The notes under the pieces were generated by a model. The model was not told the origin of the DNA. It ran no database searches and saw only the letters and a program-made list of their open reading frames with translations. Positions 40,601 to 49,900 of a stretch of 64,000 nt of DNA are shown here, piece after piece. A program made the translations under genes and the position numbers. The stretch lies in NCBI GenBank assembly GCA_015075405.1, contig JABTUK010000002.1, forward strand, positions 372,001 to 436,000, in the 5' to 3' direction. The stretch comes from Anaerolineales bacterium. GTDB taxonomy: Bacteria > Chloroflexota > Anaerolineae > 4572-78 > J111. The first letter of the stretch is position 1, and each line of letters opens with the position of its first letter.

Positions 40601-41314
40601 CGGCGGCAGTCCTAACTCATGCTCTAACAATTTAACATATTCTTCAAACTGGCGCAGCCCGGCCGCCGGCTGCCCGGCCTGGTCGTAGAGGTGGATCAGT
40701 TGTCGTTGGGCCGGTTCGTGTAAAGGGTTCAGCGCAACCCAGCGCCGGGCGTGAGGAATGGCCGCCTCGTAGTTGCCCTGGGCGCTGAGGTCGGTCACTA
40801 GGCGTTTCAGTAGCCCGGCCAACTCCTGGCGCAGGCTTTCACTTTGGAAAAATTGCCAATCATCAAACTCGGCGCTGTCAGACAGGGTAAAACCGGCCAG
40901 AAAGTCGTTGCTGTAGAGGGCCGCAGCTTCGGTGAGCAGGGATAAACAATGGGCGCAGGGGCTTTCGGGGGGGTGGTCGTGGCTTTCACTGGCAGCCAGC
41001 AGGTGGCGGAAGTGGCTTACGTCCAACCAGGGGGCCGGCTCATGCTGCAATTCAATCATCTCCCGGTCGGTTTGCAGCCAGTTGCCTTGCAAAGTGGTAT
41101 TGAGCACCGCCAGGTCGCGCCGCAGGTTGGCCCTGGCCCGCTGTTGATTCAGGTCGGGCCAGAAGAGGGTCGCCAGGGCGTCGCGGCTGTGGGGTTGACC
41201 ACTAGCGGCCAAATAGATAAGCAAAGCCAAAGCTTTGCGCCGTGGCAAATCAACTGGCGCACCGGCTAATTCGACCCGAGGCGGGCCGAGGCCATAAAGC
41301 CGCAAATCAGCCAT
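37643..41314 (-). CDS. SARP-like regulator: BTAD, NB-ARC NTPase and TPR array
   Basis: 1223 residues from the ATG at 41314 (GGGGGGAAGCC upstream); the frame is open to 41389 but that start lacks a site. Residues 1-90 are a winged helix (ALALLIYLAASGQ), 95-245 the BTAD helical repeats, 300-560 an NB-ARC NTPase with P-loop VGPGGIGKTR (331-340) and Walker B LLVLDN (425-430), and about 790-1200 tandem TPRs (GEGLALNNLAVVYRGQGQWA). This is the AfsR/SARP kind of multidomain activator; ATP and TPR binding control DNA binding. Residues about 476-511 (VETEDNLQSPIPQGHNVSNL) are encoded by a GGAGATT word repeat inserted between NTPase subdomains, in frame. Confidence 0.9.
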   Translation of the reverse strand: MADLRLYGLGPPRVELAGAPVDLPRRKALALLIYLAASGQPHSRDALATLFWPDLNQQRARANLRRDLAVLNTTLQGNWLQTDREMIELQHEPAPWLDVSHFRHLLAASESHDHPPESPCAHCLSLLTEAAALYSNDFLAGFTLSDSAEFDDWQFFQSESLRQELAGLLKRLVTDLSAQGNYEAAIPHARRWVALNPLHEPAQRQLIHLYDQAGQPAAGLRQFEEYVKLLEHELGLPPEEETITLYEAIKSKRLFGSFLKTEEQRDKKAADPEKVVAKLISLPPPDSNPKPDKPAHNLPLQATPFIGREKDLAEIRRLLLDESAYRLLSLVGPGGIGKTRLAVEVARRSLDPVSGPNEACFADGVYFVNLAPVSAGEPAASEWSESSQVTNLILIAIAGALEFFFQGIADLKTQVLGHLRRKEMLLVLDNFEHLVEGAELLVELLNAAPGVKLLVTSRERLNLREERIWEVGGLNYPQGDWTARASMGVETEDNLQSPIPQGHNVSNLQSYDAVALFCLQAQRTRSDFSLSESEAPFVLRLCQLVEGAPLALELAASWLRVLSCAEVVAGVEHSLDFLSSSLRNVPERHRSMRAVFEQSWRMLSEPEQAAFCRLSLFKGGFQREAALAVARVRLPILVNLVDKSLLRLAPSGRYQVHELLRQFATEKLLARANSPQTAQRQQPEGAFVTWQRYSTYYLNLVSQREGSLRGSIPQPALSELRADLDNIRQAWQWAVVAAQVEEIEGALGGLARFYDLTSLFEEGAAVLGQTANDLHDHMKPADEASKQAVQKAVVKLWVEQARLLNRRGLSEQALQVIPRAVELAHQIQDTALEALAFHQWGETLSFHGQPALSQARLEEALRLARAAGLGAIEAEALRHLGIARIYLGDAAGALKYYQESLVCFRRLGDRRGEGLALNNLAVVYRGQGQWAEAETHYEQSLQIFREIDYRWGQETVLNNLANLRYDLGHYSQAQALCQQGLHICAEIKDYWGECHLLNSLGNILREQGDFPTAQSYYQQALQLWRTIGARLYEGVTLAELALLDHLTGHNETAYDYAQQSEQIGQKVDSPDIRASALTHLGHAQAALGRLSEAAESYHQALTLRQETGQLHFAREILACLSRTSLAQGNLAQAQTYAAELLPQLETEHLYGMREPFRVYLTCYQVLQADQDPRAEDVLATAYRWLQERAAEIVDEQLRRFYLENIPAHREILQAFTHQVARPL
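39783..39862. repeat. Word repeat inside the regulator gene (GATTGGA/GAGATTG family)
   Basis: GATTGGAGATTGGAGAC, then GTATTGGAGATTGGAGATT and TCAGTCTCCA. Heptamer units, in frame in the NB-ARC region, matching the intergenic element at 4814-4890. Confidence 0.75.
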
Positions 41315-41516
41315 TGGCTTCCCCCCTGAAAAATGAACATTTGAATTATACCAGCGACAAAACCAATCAATCAATTTTGTGGAGCGCATTTTGGCGCGTT
41401 GATAGGAACATTCTCGGCGCGTTTAAGCGGTATAGTGAAGGAGTAAATCAAACTTAGGAACACGATTGGGGCAGTTATTCAATCCCCAATCCTCAAAAAA
41501 GAAAGGAACAAACAAA

Positions 41517-42335
41517 ATGACCACTTTAACCCCTGAAATGGAGACCCTCAAGGCCAAACTCAAGGCCACCTGGACCTCCGGCGATTTTGGGCAGATTGCC
41601 AAATCGTATGCCCCCGGCGCGGCCGAGTTTGTGACCCGCCTCAACCTGCAACCGGGCGAGCGGGTGTTGGACGTGGCCTGCGGCACCGGCAATCTGACCA
41701 TCCCCGCAGCCAAAAGTGGGGCCAGCGTTATCGGCCAGGATATTGCTCTCAATCTGCTGGAGCAGGGCTGGATCAGGGCCAAAGCGGAAGGGTTGAACAT
41801 CCGTTTTGACGAGAATGATGCCGAGGCTTTGCCCTATGACGATGCTTCGTTTGATACCGTCATGACTATGTTTGGGGCTATGTTTACGCCTCGACCTGAG
41901 GTCACGGCGGCGGAATTGACCCGCACCTGCCGGCCTGGTGGGCGCATCGCTATGGCCAACTGGACGCCGGGTGGTTTCATCGGCCAGATGTTCAAAATTG
42001 TGGGTAAGCACATCCCGCCGGCCCCCGGCATGCCCTCGCCGCTGCTGTGGGGCGATGAGACCACGGTGCGCGAGCGGCTCAACGGCAGCGTTTCAGACCT
42101 CAAACTGACCCGGCGCTCCATCACCTTCAACTTCCCCTTTAGCGCCGCTGAGGTGGTGGAGGCCTTCCGCCGCTACTACGGGCCCACGTACAAGGCTTTT
42201 GGCGCTCTGGATGAAAACGGCCAGACCGCGCTGCGCCAGGAGTTGGAGGATCTCTGGTCAACCCATAACCAATCCAAAAATGGGGTAACACGGGTCGAGT
42301 CGGAATACCTGGAAGTGCTGGCCATCCGAGCCTGA
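41517..42335 (+). CDS. Class I SAM-dependent methyltransferase (UbiE-like)
   Basis: 272 residues from ATG 41517 with AAAGGAACAAACAAA in front; an earlier start at 41466 is rejected. GERVLDVACGTGNLTIPAAK is motif I, NDAEALPYDDASFDTVMTMF motif II/IV, and GGRIAMANWTPGG post-motif IV. Acceptor unknown; the size suits a small lipid or quinone methylase, but nothing fixes it. The promoter probably lies in the 127-base gap shared with the divergent regulator. Confidence 0.9.
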   Translation: MTTLTPEMETLKAKLKATWTSGDFGQIAKSYAPGAAEFVTRLNLQPGERVLDVACGTGNLTIPAAKSGASVIGQDIALNLLEQGWIRAKAEGLNIRFDENDAEALPYDDASFDTVMTMFGAMFTPRPEVTAAELTRTCRPGGRIAMANWTPGGFIGQMFKIVGKHIPPAPGMPSPLLWGDETTVRERLNGSVSDLKLTRRSITFNFPFSAAEVVEAFRRYYGPTYKAFGALDENGQTALRQELEDLWSTHNQSKNGVTRVESEYLEVLAIRA

Positions 42336-42355
42336 TATTTTCTCTTTTTGCCTCA

Positions 42356-42477
42356 TGGTATAGATGTTCAGAAAAACATTTTGAATCTGTAGGGGCGTAC
42401 CCTTGCGGTCGCCCCTGGTGGGGCAGGCGCAAGGCCGTGCCCCTACCCAAAACATTATCTGAATATCTATAGTACCA
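42356..42477. repeat. MITE-like palindromic element
   Basis: Terminal inverted repeats TGGTATAGATGTTCAG and CTGAATATCTATAGTACCA; inside are GTAGGGGC (42389-42396) and GCCCCTAC (42439-42446) with GGTCGCCCCTGGTGGGGC between them. No gene. The same stem word GTAGGGGC recurs widely in this kind of genome. Confidence 0.75.
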
Positions 42478-42520
42478 ATTCCAGGCCAGAATCAATTTGA
42501 TTCTGGCCTGGAATTATTTT
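42477..42520. terminator. Bidirectional intrinsic terminator
   Basis: A 19-base perfect stem beginning AATTCCAGGCCAGAATC with its complement, then ATTTTTATT on the plus side. It serves the methyltransferase and the convergent TPM gene. Confidence 0.9.
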
Positions 42521-42539
42521 TATTTGAGCTGATAAACTC

Positions 42540-43373
42540 TTACCAACTGCCGCTGGCCCCCCCGCCTGACGACCGACCCCCGCCAAACGAACTCCCGCTC
42601 GATGAACTGCTGGAACTGCTCCGGCTGCTGCTGCTGTGAGATGACCAGGAATGATAGTCATCATCATCATCAGACCGGCTGTTCCCTACCGGCCAACCAA
42701 AAATGTGCGCCAAAATAAGATAGCCGACGATCACTACAAAAGCTCCGAAGATCAAAATGCCCATGCGCCCATCACTCCGCTCACGCGAAGATGAAGCCGT
42801 CGTCACCGGCGTAGGGGAATTGCTCCCACCGCCGGATTGAACCGGTCTTTCATCGGGCGGCCAGATGCCAGTCAGGGTAGCGATAACGCCTCGCGTTCCC
42901 TGGTAGAGGCCGCGGCCGTAATCGCCCTGCTTAAAAGCGGGCAGCATATGCTCGTTGATGATTTGCTGCATCTCGTCGTTGTATTGATTTTCGTAGCCCG
43001 TCCCCAGCTCAATCCGTACTTTACGGTCTTGCGCAGCCAGCAAAATCAGCACCCCTTTGTGATCGGCTTTGTCGCCAATGCCCCAGGTGTTGAACAGATG
43101 GGTGGCAAAGGCCTCGATGGTGTCATCGCCGGTGGGGTAATCGTGGATCGAGTTGAGGATGACCACCGTCCCTTCGATGCCGTGCTCGTTTTTAAGATCG
43201 GTGAGCAGTTGGGTGATCGCCGCTGCATCGTTGGCGTTCAGCAGGTGGGCAAAATCATTCAGGGTGGTAGCGGTGGGCTGGGGATAACCGGATTGGGCTA
43301 ACGCCAGCGAGACTCCCAGCCAGAGACTTACCATCAAGCCGAACAAAAAGCCAAACATTTTTCTCATATCCAT
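42540..43373 (-). CDS. TPM-domain membrane protein (TLP18.3/Psb32/MOLO-1 type)
   Basis: 277 residues. Signal peptide 1-26 (cleavage near ALA-QS). The TPM fold covers about 34-165: YPQPTATTLNDFAHLLNAND, GIEGTVVILNSIHDYPTGDD, GVLILLAAQDRKVRIELGTG and the closing GRGLYQGTRGVIATL. A membrane helix at about 207-228 is followed by a low-complexity tail of Ser and Gly (SSSSSGSSFGGGRSSGG). It should sit outside the membrane as an assembly or repair factor; in phototrophs relatives help photosystem II. AGGAGAAAGGCTG precedes the ATG. Confidence 0.87.
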   Translation of the reverse strand: MDMRKMFGFLFGLMVSLWLGVSLALAQSGYPQPTATTLNDFAHLLNANDAAAITQLLTDLKNEHGIEGTVVILNSIHDYPTGDDTIEAFATHLFNTWGIGDKADHKGVLILLAAQDRKVRIELGTGYENQYNDEMQQIINEHMLPAFKQGDYGRGLYQGTRGVIATLTGIWPPDERPVQSGGGSNSPTPVTTASSSRERSDGRMGILIFGAFVVIVGYLILAHIFGWPVGNSRSDDDDDYHSWSSHSSSSRSSSSSSSSGSSFGGGRSSGGGASGSW

Positions 43374-43521
43374 CAGCCTTTCTCCTCAGTTGGATTATTT
43401 CCCTCAGTTTAGCCGATGGACATTTGCTGATCGTTACGGTTGGCGTTACGAACTGGAGACGACAGGATATCTGACCCTGGATCAGAACTCAAATGATCCG
43501 GTCTTCAATTTCCCACAAGCC

Positions 43522-44568
43522 TTACCCCATCCGGCCTACGGTGAGGGCTGTCGTCTCGTCGGCGCGGAGGGCCATACAGTTGACTCCCTGAACCACGCCT
43601 TCTTTGGCCGGCACTTCGACGGCTTGAAAGCGAATGATTTTGCCCAGCTTTGAGATAATGAATAGGTCATCCCCATCGGCGGTGGTGACGGCCCCGACGA
43701 GCTGATCGGTTTTTAAGGCCACCTTGCCCCCCGCGCCGGGCGCTTTGTTGGCGGCGAAACCGGCCATCTGCCGCAGCGAGCCTTTGCCGTCGGCGCTGAG
43801 CAGAAAAACACTGCTCTCTTCCAGTACCGGCGCAACGGCGACCACGGTATCGTCCCGATCCAGGCGAATGCCCAGGCAGCCGCTGTGGGGAACACGCTGC
43901 TCGGCAAAACGGATGGCTTTGCCCTGGCGGGTGACAATAAACAGCTCTTCCTCACCGCGAGTCCAGCAGGCGGCGGCGGGCGCGCCCAACTCTTGCGGCT
44001 CGAACAGGAGCGTACCGGGGCGCAGGTTGTCGCCCAGGAAATGATAACGCATGCGGCGCACGTGGCCGCGCTCGGTGACGAGGGCCAGGTAGCCGCTGGG
44101 CTGGCCGGGTAAAACCACGGCTAACCGCTCGCTGGGACGGAAGGGCAGCCGCTCAATGAGCGATTGGCCCCGGCTGCGCACCGGCGACTCCGGCAGTTGG
44201 CTGACCGGCAGGCGGAAGGCGCGGGCGTGATTGGTAATCAGCAAAAGGTGCTGGCTTTCCTCGGCGATGGTCAGAAAGGCCGGCGGGTCGCTTTCTGCGG
44301 TCTCCAGGTCGAAGATGCCCATACCGCCCCGTCGCTGGCGGAGGTAGAGATGGCGGGGGGTGCGCTTGGCCTGGCCGCCGGCGCTGACCGTAATCAGGTT
44401 TAAGGTCGTGGGCGGTTCGCTCGGTTCGAGCGGCGCGGCCAAAGCCTCCTCCACTCGTGCGTCGGCGCGCTGGCGGTGGGTCAGCCGTTCCAGTTCGGCC
44501 TCCAAAGCTTCGATATAGGCTTGCACAGCCGGGTCTACCTGGCTTAGATCAGGGCGTTCGATAGGCAT
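43522..44568 (-). CDS. Free-standing GyrA/ParC C-terminal beta-propeller
   Basis: 348 residues with no topoisomerase catalytic domain. A short coiled coil (about 10-45, AYIEALEAELERLTHRQ) leads into six propeller repeats of the gyrase A C-terminal kind: QHLLLITNHARAFRLPVSQL, YLALVTERGHVRRMRYHFL, LFIVTRQGKAIRFAEQRVP and so on, each ending in GKIIRF- or GHVRRM-like positions that contact DNA. No GyrA box (QRRGGKG) is intact; QRRGGMG at about 78-84 is close to it. Such proteins may wrap DNA or compete with gyrase for it. Transcribed after the three membrane-protein genes on the same strand. Confidence 0.82.
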   Translation of the reverse strand: MPIERPDLSQVDPAVQAYIEALEAELERLTHRQRADARVEEALAAPLEPSEPPTTLNLITVSAGGQAKRTPRHLYLRQRRGGMGIFDLETAESDPPAFLTIAEESQHLLLITNHARAFRLPVSQLPESPVRSRGQSLIERLPFRPSERLAVVLPGQPSGYLALVTERGHVRRMRYHFLGDNLRPGTLLFEPQELGAPAAACWTRGEEELFIVTRQGKAIRFAEQRVPHSGCLGIRLDRDDTVVAVAPVLEESSVFLLSADGKGSLRQMAGFAANKAPGAGGKVALKTDQLVGAVTTADGDDLFIISKLGKIIRFQAVEVPAKEGVVQGVNCMALRADETTALTVGRMG

Positions 44569-44639
44569 AGGTTAAAATCCTCGTTTTGGGGTTAAAGTAA
44601 GTGTCCAAAGTATATCACACTGTCCAGGAGCGTCAAAGG

Positions 44640-46976
44640 TCATTTCTGCTCAAGGGGGATCAACAGGGCGTCATCAGCCAAACGCGGGCCGGCGGAATCG
44701 AAAGCGGGGAGGCGCTGGCCGGTGGCCGGATCGTACAGGCCGACGGCCAGATGGTCGGCCTGGGCCAGATCGCTTTCGGAGAGCGGGTGAATATCCTGGA
44801 TGATTTCGTCTGGCTGCCAGGCGGTGGTGGGATAATGCCCGCTGACCGGGGGACCGTCGGCCTGGCTGCGAACAAAGCCGTCGGCGGCGCGGAGGTGAAT
44901 GAAAAACGTGTAGTCGGCGGGGGGGGAGGCGGTGGGCTGCCAGTAGAGGGTGAAGCGTGAAGCGTGAGGCGTGAGGCGTGAGGCGGAAGTAAGAGACGAA
45001 TGTTCTGAGCCGGGAATTGATAGATTATAAGCAAGCAGGCGGATGGTTTGATCCTGTCCGAAGGTGGCGATGGGGGGGGCGGTGAAGCGGGTGGGGTCGG
45101 GTGGCTGGACTTGATAAAGGTAATCGCCGGCAAAGGCGCCGACCGGCCAAAGCGCGGGGGTGCGTTCGGCGTGCCAGCGGTCAACCGTTTCCCAGCGGCT
45201 GCGGTCGAAAGGGGTTTCGCTGGGGTGGACGAGGAGGAAGAGGGGGAGGTTGGAGGGTTGGAGGGTTGGAGGGTTGGAGGGTTGGAAGGCTGGAAGGTTG
45301 GAGGGTTGGGAGGTTAAATTTTGGAGGGTGGTGATGGATTCAAGGTCGGGAAAATTGGCTAGAGATTGAGCCAGGGCTGGCTGGCGAGGAGGAGTGTAGC
45401 CGGAGTAGCCGTTGACAAGCTGCCACCAGCCGAGGGTACTGGCGTAAAGCCGTTTGACTTCGGGATATTCGGGGGCGGGGGCGCTGCGCAGCGGCAGTTC
45501 GATCAGAGCCAAATCGCCGCGCTGTTCAGCCAGCCAGTGATAAGCCGGGTTCAGGCTGGCCCGGTTTTCTACGGAAGCCAGGGGCAGGGGGACGGAAAAC
45601 GTTTCGACCAGGAGAAGAGCGCAGGTGAGGAAGAAGATGATACGTGAGGCGTGAGGCGTAGTGCGTGACACTTGACACTTGACACTTGACACTTGACACT
45701 TGACACAGGCGTAGCCTATTCCGGCCAGGACAGCCAGGGCGAATAGAGCGGGAATGATCCAGCGGGGAGGGACGCGAATGATGGTAGTGGCGGGGATAAG
45801 TTGGGCCAGAGCGGCGTAGGGGGTGGGAAATGTGAGAGTGAGGGAGAGCAGCAGGAGGATGAGAAGAGGAAGTAACTTGTAAATTGTGAAGGGTGAAGGG
45901 TGAATGGTGAATGATGTGGGGAGGGTGATGCGTGATGCGTGATGCGTGATGCGTGATCTATAAATCGTAAATCGTAAATCGTAAATCGTAAATCGTAGTA
46001 GGGCAATTAGGGCCAGGAGCGGCGCTACAAAGCCAATAAACAGGGTGTTTTCTTCGGTGAAGCCGGGACGGGTGCGCATTGCTCCGGTCAGCGGGCCGAA
46101 GAGCTGGTTGAAGGGTGCGGCGGCGGCAAAGTCGGTGGGTGCGGCGGCCAGAGAGAGCGCCAGGGAGAGCGGACGGGCAGCGCGCAGGGCGTCGAGCAGA
46201 GAAAAGTAGGGCCAGGCAAAGGGGAGGGTTAAGAAAATAGAAATAAGAAATAAGAAAATAAGTCGCAGAAAAGCGGGGCGTGAAAGGCGTCGAGTGAAGA
46301 AGGCGGCCAGTAGATAAAGGCCGAGCGTGAGGAGGGTGTAAAGGGCCAGATACCACGAAGCCAGAAGTTGCAGCAGCAGAAAGATGAGCAGGGGGCGGGG
46401 GTTGGGGGTTGGGGGTTGGGAGGAATCTGACCCCTTTTTCAAATATAAATCGAGAGACAACCACGCCAGCGGCAGCCATTGAAAGGTGAGCAGTTGCAAA
46501 TGGGCAATGGCGGCGAAGCGATAAGGGGCAAAAGCGAAGATCAACCCGGCGATAAAAGCGGCGCTACGGCAGCGGGTCCAGCGTAAAATAAGCAGGTACA
46601 TGCCAAAAGCAGCCAGAGGAAAGGCGATCAGCAAGCTGAGGTTATAGGCGGCGATAGGTTCGGCGGTGATAAGCTGAAACGGCAAAGCGAGCAGGGCAGT
46701 GCTCAGCAGATGTTCCGAGTAGGCCAGGGTGTTGGGCAGGGGGTAAAAGATGTTGGCATTGAACAAGTTCAGCGGGTCGGTCAGCAGGGCGTGGCTGTCC
46801 CAGGCCAGAATCCAGGTATTGAGCAGTGGATCGCCGATATCGTTGGGGACAGCGGTGGTCAGGTTGAACAGGAGAGGGTGAGTCAATAAAAGGGTGAGCA
46901 GGGTGTAAATGCCGAGGATGGAGAAGGACCGGGGACCGGAGACGGGAGACCGGGATGGGCTGGTAGAGTGGGTCAT
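44640..46976 (-). CDS. Large polytopic membrane protein, probable GT-C-type glycosyltransferase (1 of 3)
   Basis: 778 residues. About ten hydrophobic helices with LLTHPLLFNLTTAVPNDIGDPLLNTW in the first outer loop, an Asp-containing loop as in GT-C lipid-linked sugar transferases, then a soluble, probably beta-sheet C-terminal domain ending VGLYDPATGQRLPAFD. The last motif (GLYDPATGQRLP) is also at the C-terminus of the other two large proteins. Several low-complexity stretches (RFTIYDLRFTIYR, ITHHASRITLP, SNLPAFQPSNPPTL) come from word repeats. It overlaps the next upstream gene by four bases, so the two are one operon. Function: probably sugar transfer to surface polymer, unproven. Confidence 0.75.
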   Translation of the reverse strand: MTHSTSPSRSPVSGPRSFSILGIYTLLTLLLTHPLLFNLTTAVPNDIGDPLLNTWILAWDSHALLTDPLNLFNANIFYPLPNTLAYSEHLLSTALLALPFQLITAEPIAAYNLSLLIAFPLAAFGMYLLILRWTRCRSAAFIAGLIFAFAPYRFAAIAHLQLLTFQWLPLAWLSLDLYLKKGSDSSQPPTPNPRPLLIFLLLQLLASWYLALYTLLTLGLYLLAAFFTRRLSRPAFLRLIFLFLISIFLTLPFAWPYFSLLDALRAARPLSLALSLAAAPTDFAAAAPFNQLFGPLTGAMRTRPGFTEENTLFIGFVAPLLALIALLRFTIYDLRFTIYRSRITHHASRITLPTSFTIHPSPFTIYKLLPLLILLLLSLTLTFPTPYAALAQLIPATTIIRVPPRWIIPALFALAVLAGIGYACVKCQVSSVKCQVSRTTPHASRIIFFLTCALLLVETFSVPLPLASVENRASLNPAYHWLAEQRGDLALIELPLRSAPAPEYPEVKRLYASTLGWWQLVNGYSGYTPPRQPALAQSLANFPDLESITTLQNLTSQPSNLPAFQPSNPPTLQPSNLPLFLLVHPSETPFDRSRWETVDRWHAERTPALWPVGAFAGDYLYQVQPPDPTRFTAPPIATFGQDQTIRLLAYNLSIPGSEHSSLTSASRLTPHASRFTLYWQPTASPPADYTFFIHLRAADGFVRSQADGPPVSGHYPTTAWQPDEIIQDIHPLSESDLAQADHLAVGLYDPATGQRLPAFDSAGPRLADDALLIPLEQK
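45246..45315. repeat. Word repeat inside membrane gene 1 (GGTTGGAG family)
   Basis: GGTTGGAG octamers repeated about six times with GGAAGGCT variants, the word of the 8676-8742 hairpin. Translated on the minus strand as a QPSN-P-TLQPSN type loop. Confidence 0.8.
45637..45708. repeat. Word repeat inside membrane gene 1 (GTGAGGC and CACTTGA families)
   Basis: GTGAGGC heptamers followed by five CACTTGA heptamers, read on the minus strand as VKCQVSSVKCQVS-like sequence. Two intergenic word families are joined here inside a gene. Confidence 0.8.
45884..46000. repeat. Word repeat inside membrane gene 1 (GTGAATG, GTGATGC, TAAATCG families)
   Basis: GTGAAGG/GTGAATG, then GTGATGC four times, then TAAATCG five times, all heptamers. 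On the minus strand the TAAATCG run reads as repeated RFTIYDL, a seven-residue period from a seven-base unit. Confidence 0.85.
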
Positions 46977-49900
46977 GGGTTCACCGGGATGAGCAGACGG
47001 TTGTCGGGCAAGGGCTGGCCGGCGGCGTCGGCGGCGGGGAGACGTTGGCCGGTGACGGGGCTGTAAATGCCTACGGCAATGGAACTCAGGCCAGCCGTGT
47101 CAGGCAAAGGGCGGGCGTCGGTGATAATCTGGTCGGGCAGCCAGTGGCTTAAGGGATACAAACCCTCGTAAGGTGCGCCGTCGGCCTGGGCTAAGAGATT
47201 ACCTTGAGCATCGAGCAGATGGACAAAGATAGCATCATCTTGCTGTAGCGCCTGATCGGTTTGCCAGTAGAGGGTCAATGTGGGCGGGTTGGCCGAAAAA
47301 TCTCCCTGCCACAGGGTAATAGCCGGCCCAAAATGGGCCAAGGGGGTCTGAGGTAGGGCCGGCTGGGGCGGGATCAGCCAGACAGAACCCAGATGGTAGG
47401 TCGTCGCTTCGCCGGGCAGGATGGTCAGACGTTGCTGGGTTTGGGGGTCGTACAACCCGGTGTTGAGGTCATAACGGATCGGCGGCAGGTTGGGCGGAAT
47501 TTGCAAATGGAGTGGATTCCGCAGGTACAGGCCGGGCGGCCAGTTGCGGGTCGGGATGTTTTCGGGGTGGCGCTCATCGGTGGTGGCCAGGGTTTGACCG
47601 CCGGGCGCATCCAGGTGCAGGAAAACGGAGTAGTTGGTATCGAGTTCTTGCAGGGCGCGCCAGTATAACGTGGCGGTTAGTTCAGCCTCGCTGCCGGGGC
47701 TGATGTGAACTGTTGGCGGGAGGTTATCTGCGCCCACCAATCGCAGCAGCGGCGTTTGGCCTGTCCCAAAATCTGCCTGCAATACCTGCTCAGCCGGCTG
47801 GGGACGGTTGGGGTTTGATTGCAGGGTGAAGAGAGGGGCCAGCGGGCGCGAGAGCAGGTAGCCGATGATCAGTAAAGCGGTGGTGAGGGCGAAAAATTGG
47901 ACGGGGACCGGGGACCGGGGACCGGGGACCGGAGGCTCAAAATTGTTGACTGGAATTGGCCGGCGAATAGACTTTTTCGCGGCAAAGGCGCCGGTGATAA
48001 TAATCAAAATTGCGGCGGAGAGGAGGGTCAGCCATTGGCTGGTGGTACGCAGCGGGGTGGACTCCAATTGGAGGGTCAGGGTGTGGTCGCCAGCAGGAAT
48101 GGGGATTTGGATCAGGCCGGTGGGATTGGTGACGGTAAAAGGGATGGAGTGACCGTCGAGGTAGACCTGCCAGCCGGGCCAGTAGAGCGTGCGCAGCGTG
48201 GCGACAAATTTCTGGGGGGTGTTGACCCGGAAGGTATCAGACTCGGAACGCCGGGCGACGGTTTCGACGGTTGCGCCGGGCGGGAGGGTGGCCGGATCAA
48301 TTTTTTGGGGCGGGCGTCCGGCGGCGTAATCGGGCCAGAGAGCGTCGGGCCGGGGGTGCTGGCGAGCGTGGCGCGGCAAAAACTCGCCGGTGCTGGTGGT
48401 GCCAATCGCGCCGGAAGTCACTTCGTAGGCAAAAGCATCGGCGGGAGTGGGGGTGCCCCAAACGATGAATTGGGAGGGGTAGAGGTAATGGGCGTTGAGG
48501 GCGATGGTGAGGAAAACGGCAAGAAGATAGAGGATAGAGGATGGAGGATGGAAATTAGAAAAAAGAAATAAGAAATTAGAGTTGGGTCTGGCTGTATGGG
48601 GCTGTGAGCTAGGGGGGGTATAAATCGTAAATCGTAAATCGTAAATCGTAAATCCAAAATCTAAAATCGAAAATCCAAATGCGGCTATTAGGCTGGCGCA
48701 GAAAATGGCCGGACCGAGCATGCGCCAGGGGAACTCGGCCAGCTCCAGCAGGGGAATGGCTTCCCAAAGAGGCTGGGATTGCGGCAAGGCCAGAAAGGTG
48801 TAAAGGAGGAGGAAAAAGGCAAAGAAGGTGGTAGGGAGTAGGGAGTAGGGAGTAGGGAGTAGGGAGTAGGGAGTAAGGAGGAGGGAGGAGGGAGTAAGGA
48901 GTAAGGGGGAAGAAGGGTAGTTATCCGGGAGGGGGGGTGTTGGTTGGTTGGCTTTTTGTTTTATTAATAGAAAGAAACCAACCAGCAGTAAACAAACCAG
49001 CCCAATCCCGGCGCCGATGATTTGGGGCAGGCCGAGGCTGAGGGGAAATTCGGGGTTGATGGCGGCCAAATCAAGCGGGCGGGGCGGAGCAAAGAACTCG
49101 CTCAGGGAGATAAAATTTTCGCGGAAATCGAAAAAGCCGCGGGTAATACCGGAGAGTTGAATTTCATGCCGTTCGCCAAAGGCCGGCAGCCAGAAGATGG
49201 CCGCCAGTCCCAGGCCGAGGAGGAGCGCGGTGAGGGGGAGAGTGAGGCGTGAAGCGTGAGGCGTGAAGCGTAAGGCGTGAAGCGTAAGGCGTGAAGCGTG
49301 AAGCGTGAGGCGTGAAGCGTAGTGCGTGGCGCGTGGCTTCGCCTCCTCGCCTCCTCGCCTCTTCGCCCCTTCGCCTCCTCGCCTCTTCGCCTCTTCTCTG
49401 GGGGTCAAAATAAGCAGAAACAACAGATATGCGCCGAACATAGGCGCGAAGAGCATGAAGCTGATATTGTGGCTAAATAACAGTCCGGCCAGGGTTACGG
49501 CTGCGGCGACCAGATAGCCGGGCCGGCGGGTGACAATCAGGCCGTGAAAAGCCCACAGGATAAGTGGATAAAAGGCCAGGCCGGTAAATTGGCCGTAGTT
49601 GCCCTGAATGTAGCTTTCGCGTAAGCGATAGGGAGCGTAAACATAGAGGGCAGCAGCAACGAGGGCCGGGTAGGGTCCAAACAATCGCCGGGCGAACACG
49701 AACATGCCCAGGCTGTAAAGCAGAAAATCAAAAACCAGAACTGCTTTCATCGCGCCATCGAGGGGCAGGCCGGACAGGTGGAAAAGTTGGGTCAGTTGAT
49801 ACAGGGCCGGGGGGGCGTAGCTGAAAATGGGCATACCGTGTCCAAAAGCCAAATCTCGCCCCCAGCGGGGATAGAAATTACCTTCTTGCCAGGCCTGGTT

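Noticed and set aside
41315..41389. Longer N-terminus for the SARP-like regulator
   Set aside because: No ribosome site there and the winged-helix domain starts with MADLRLYG at 41314.
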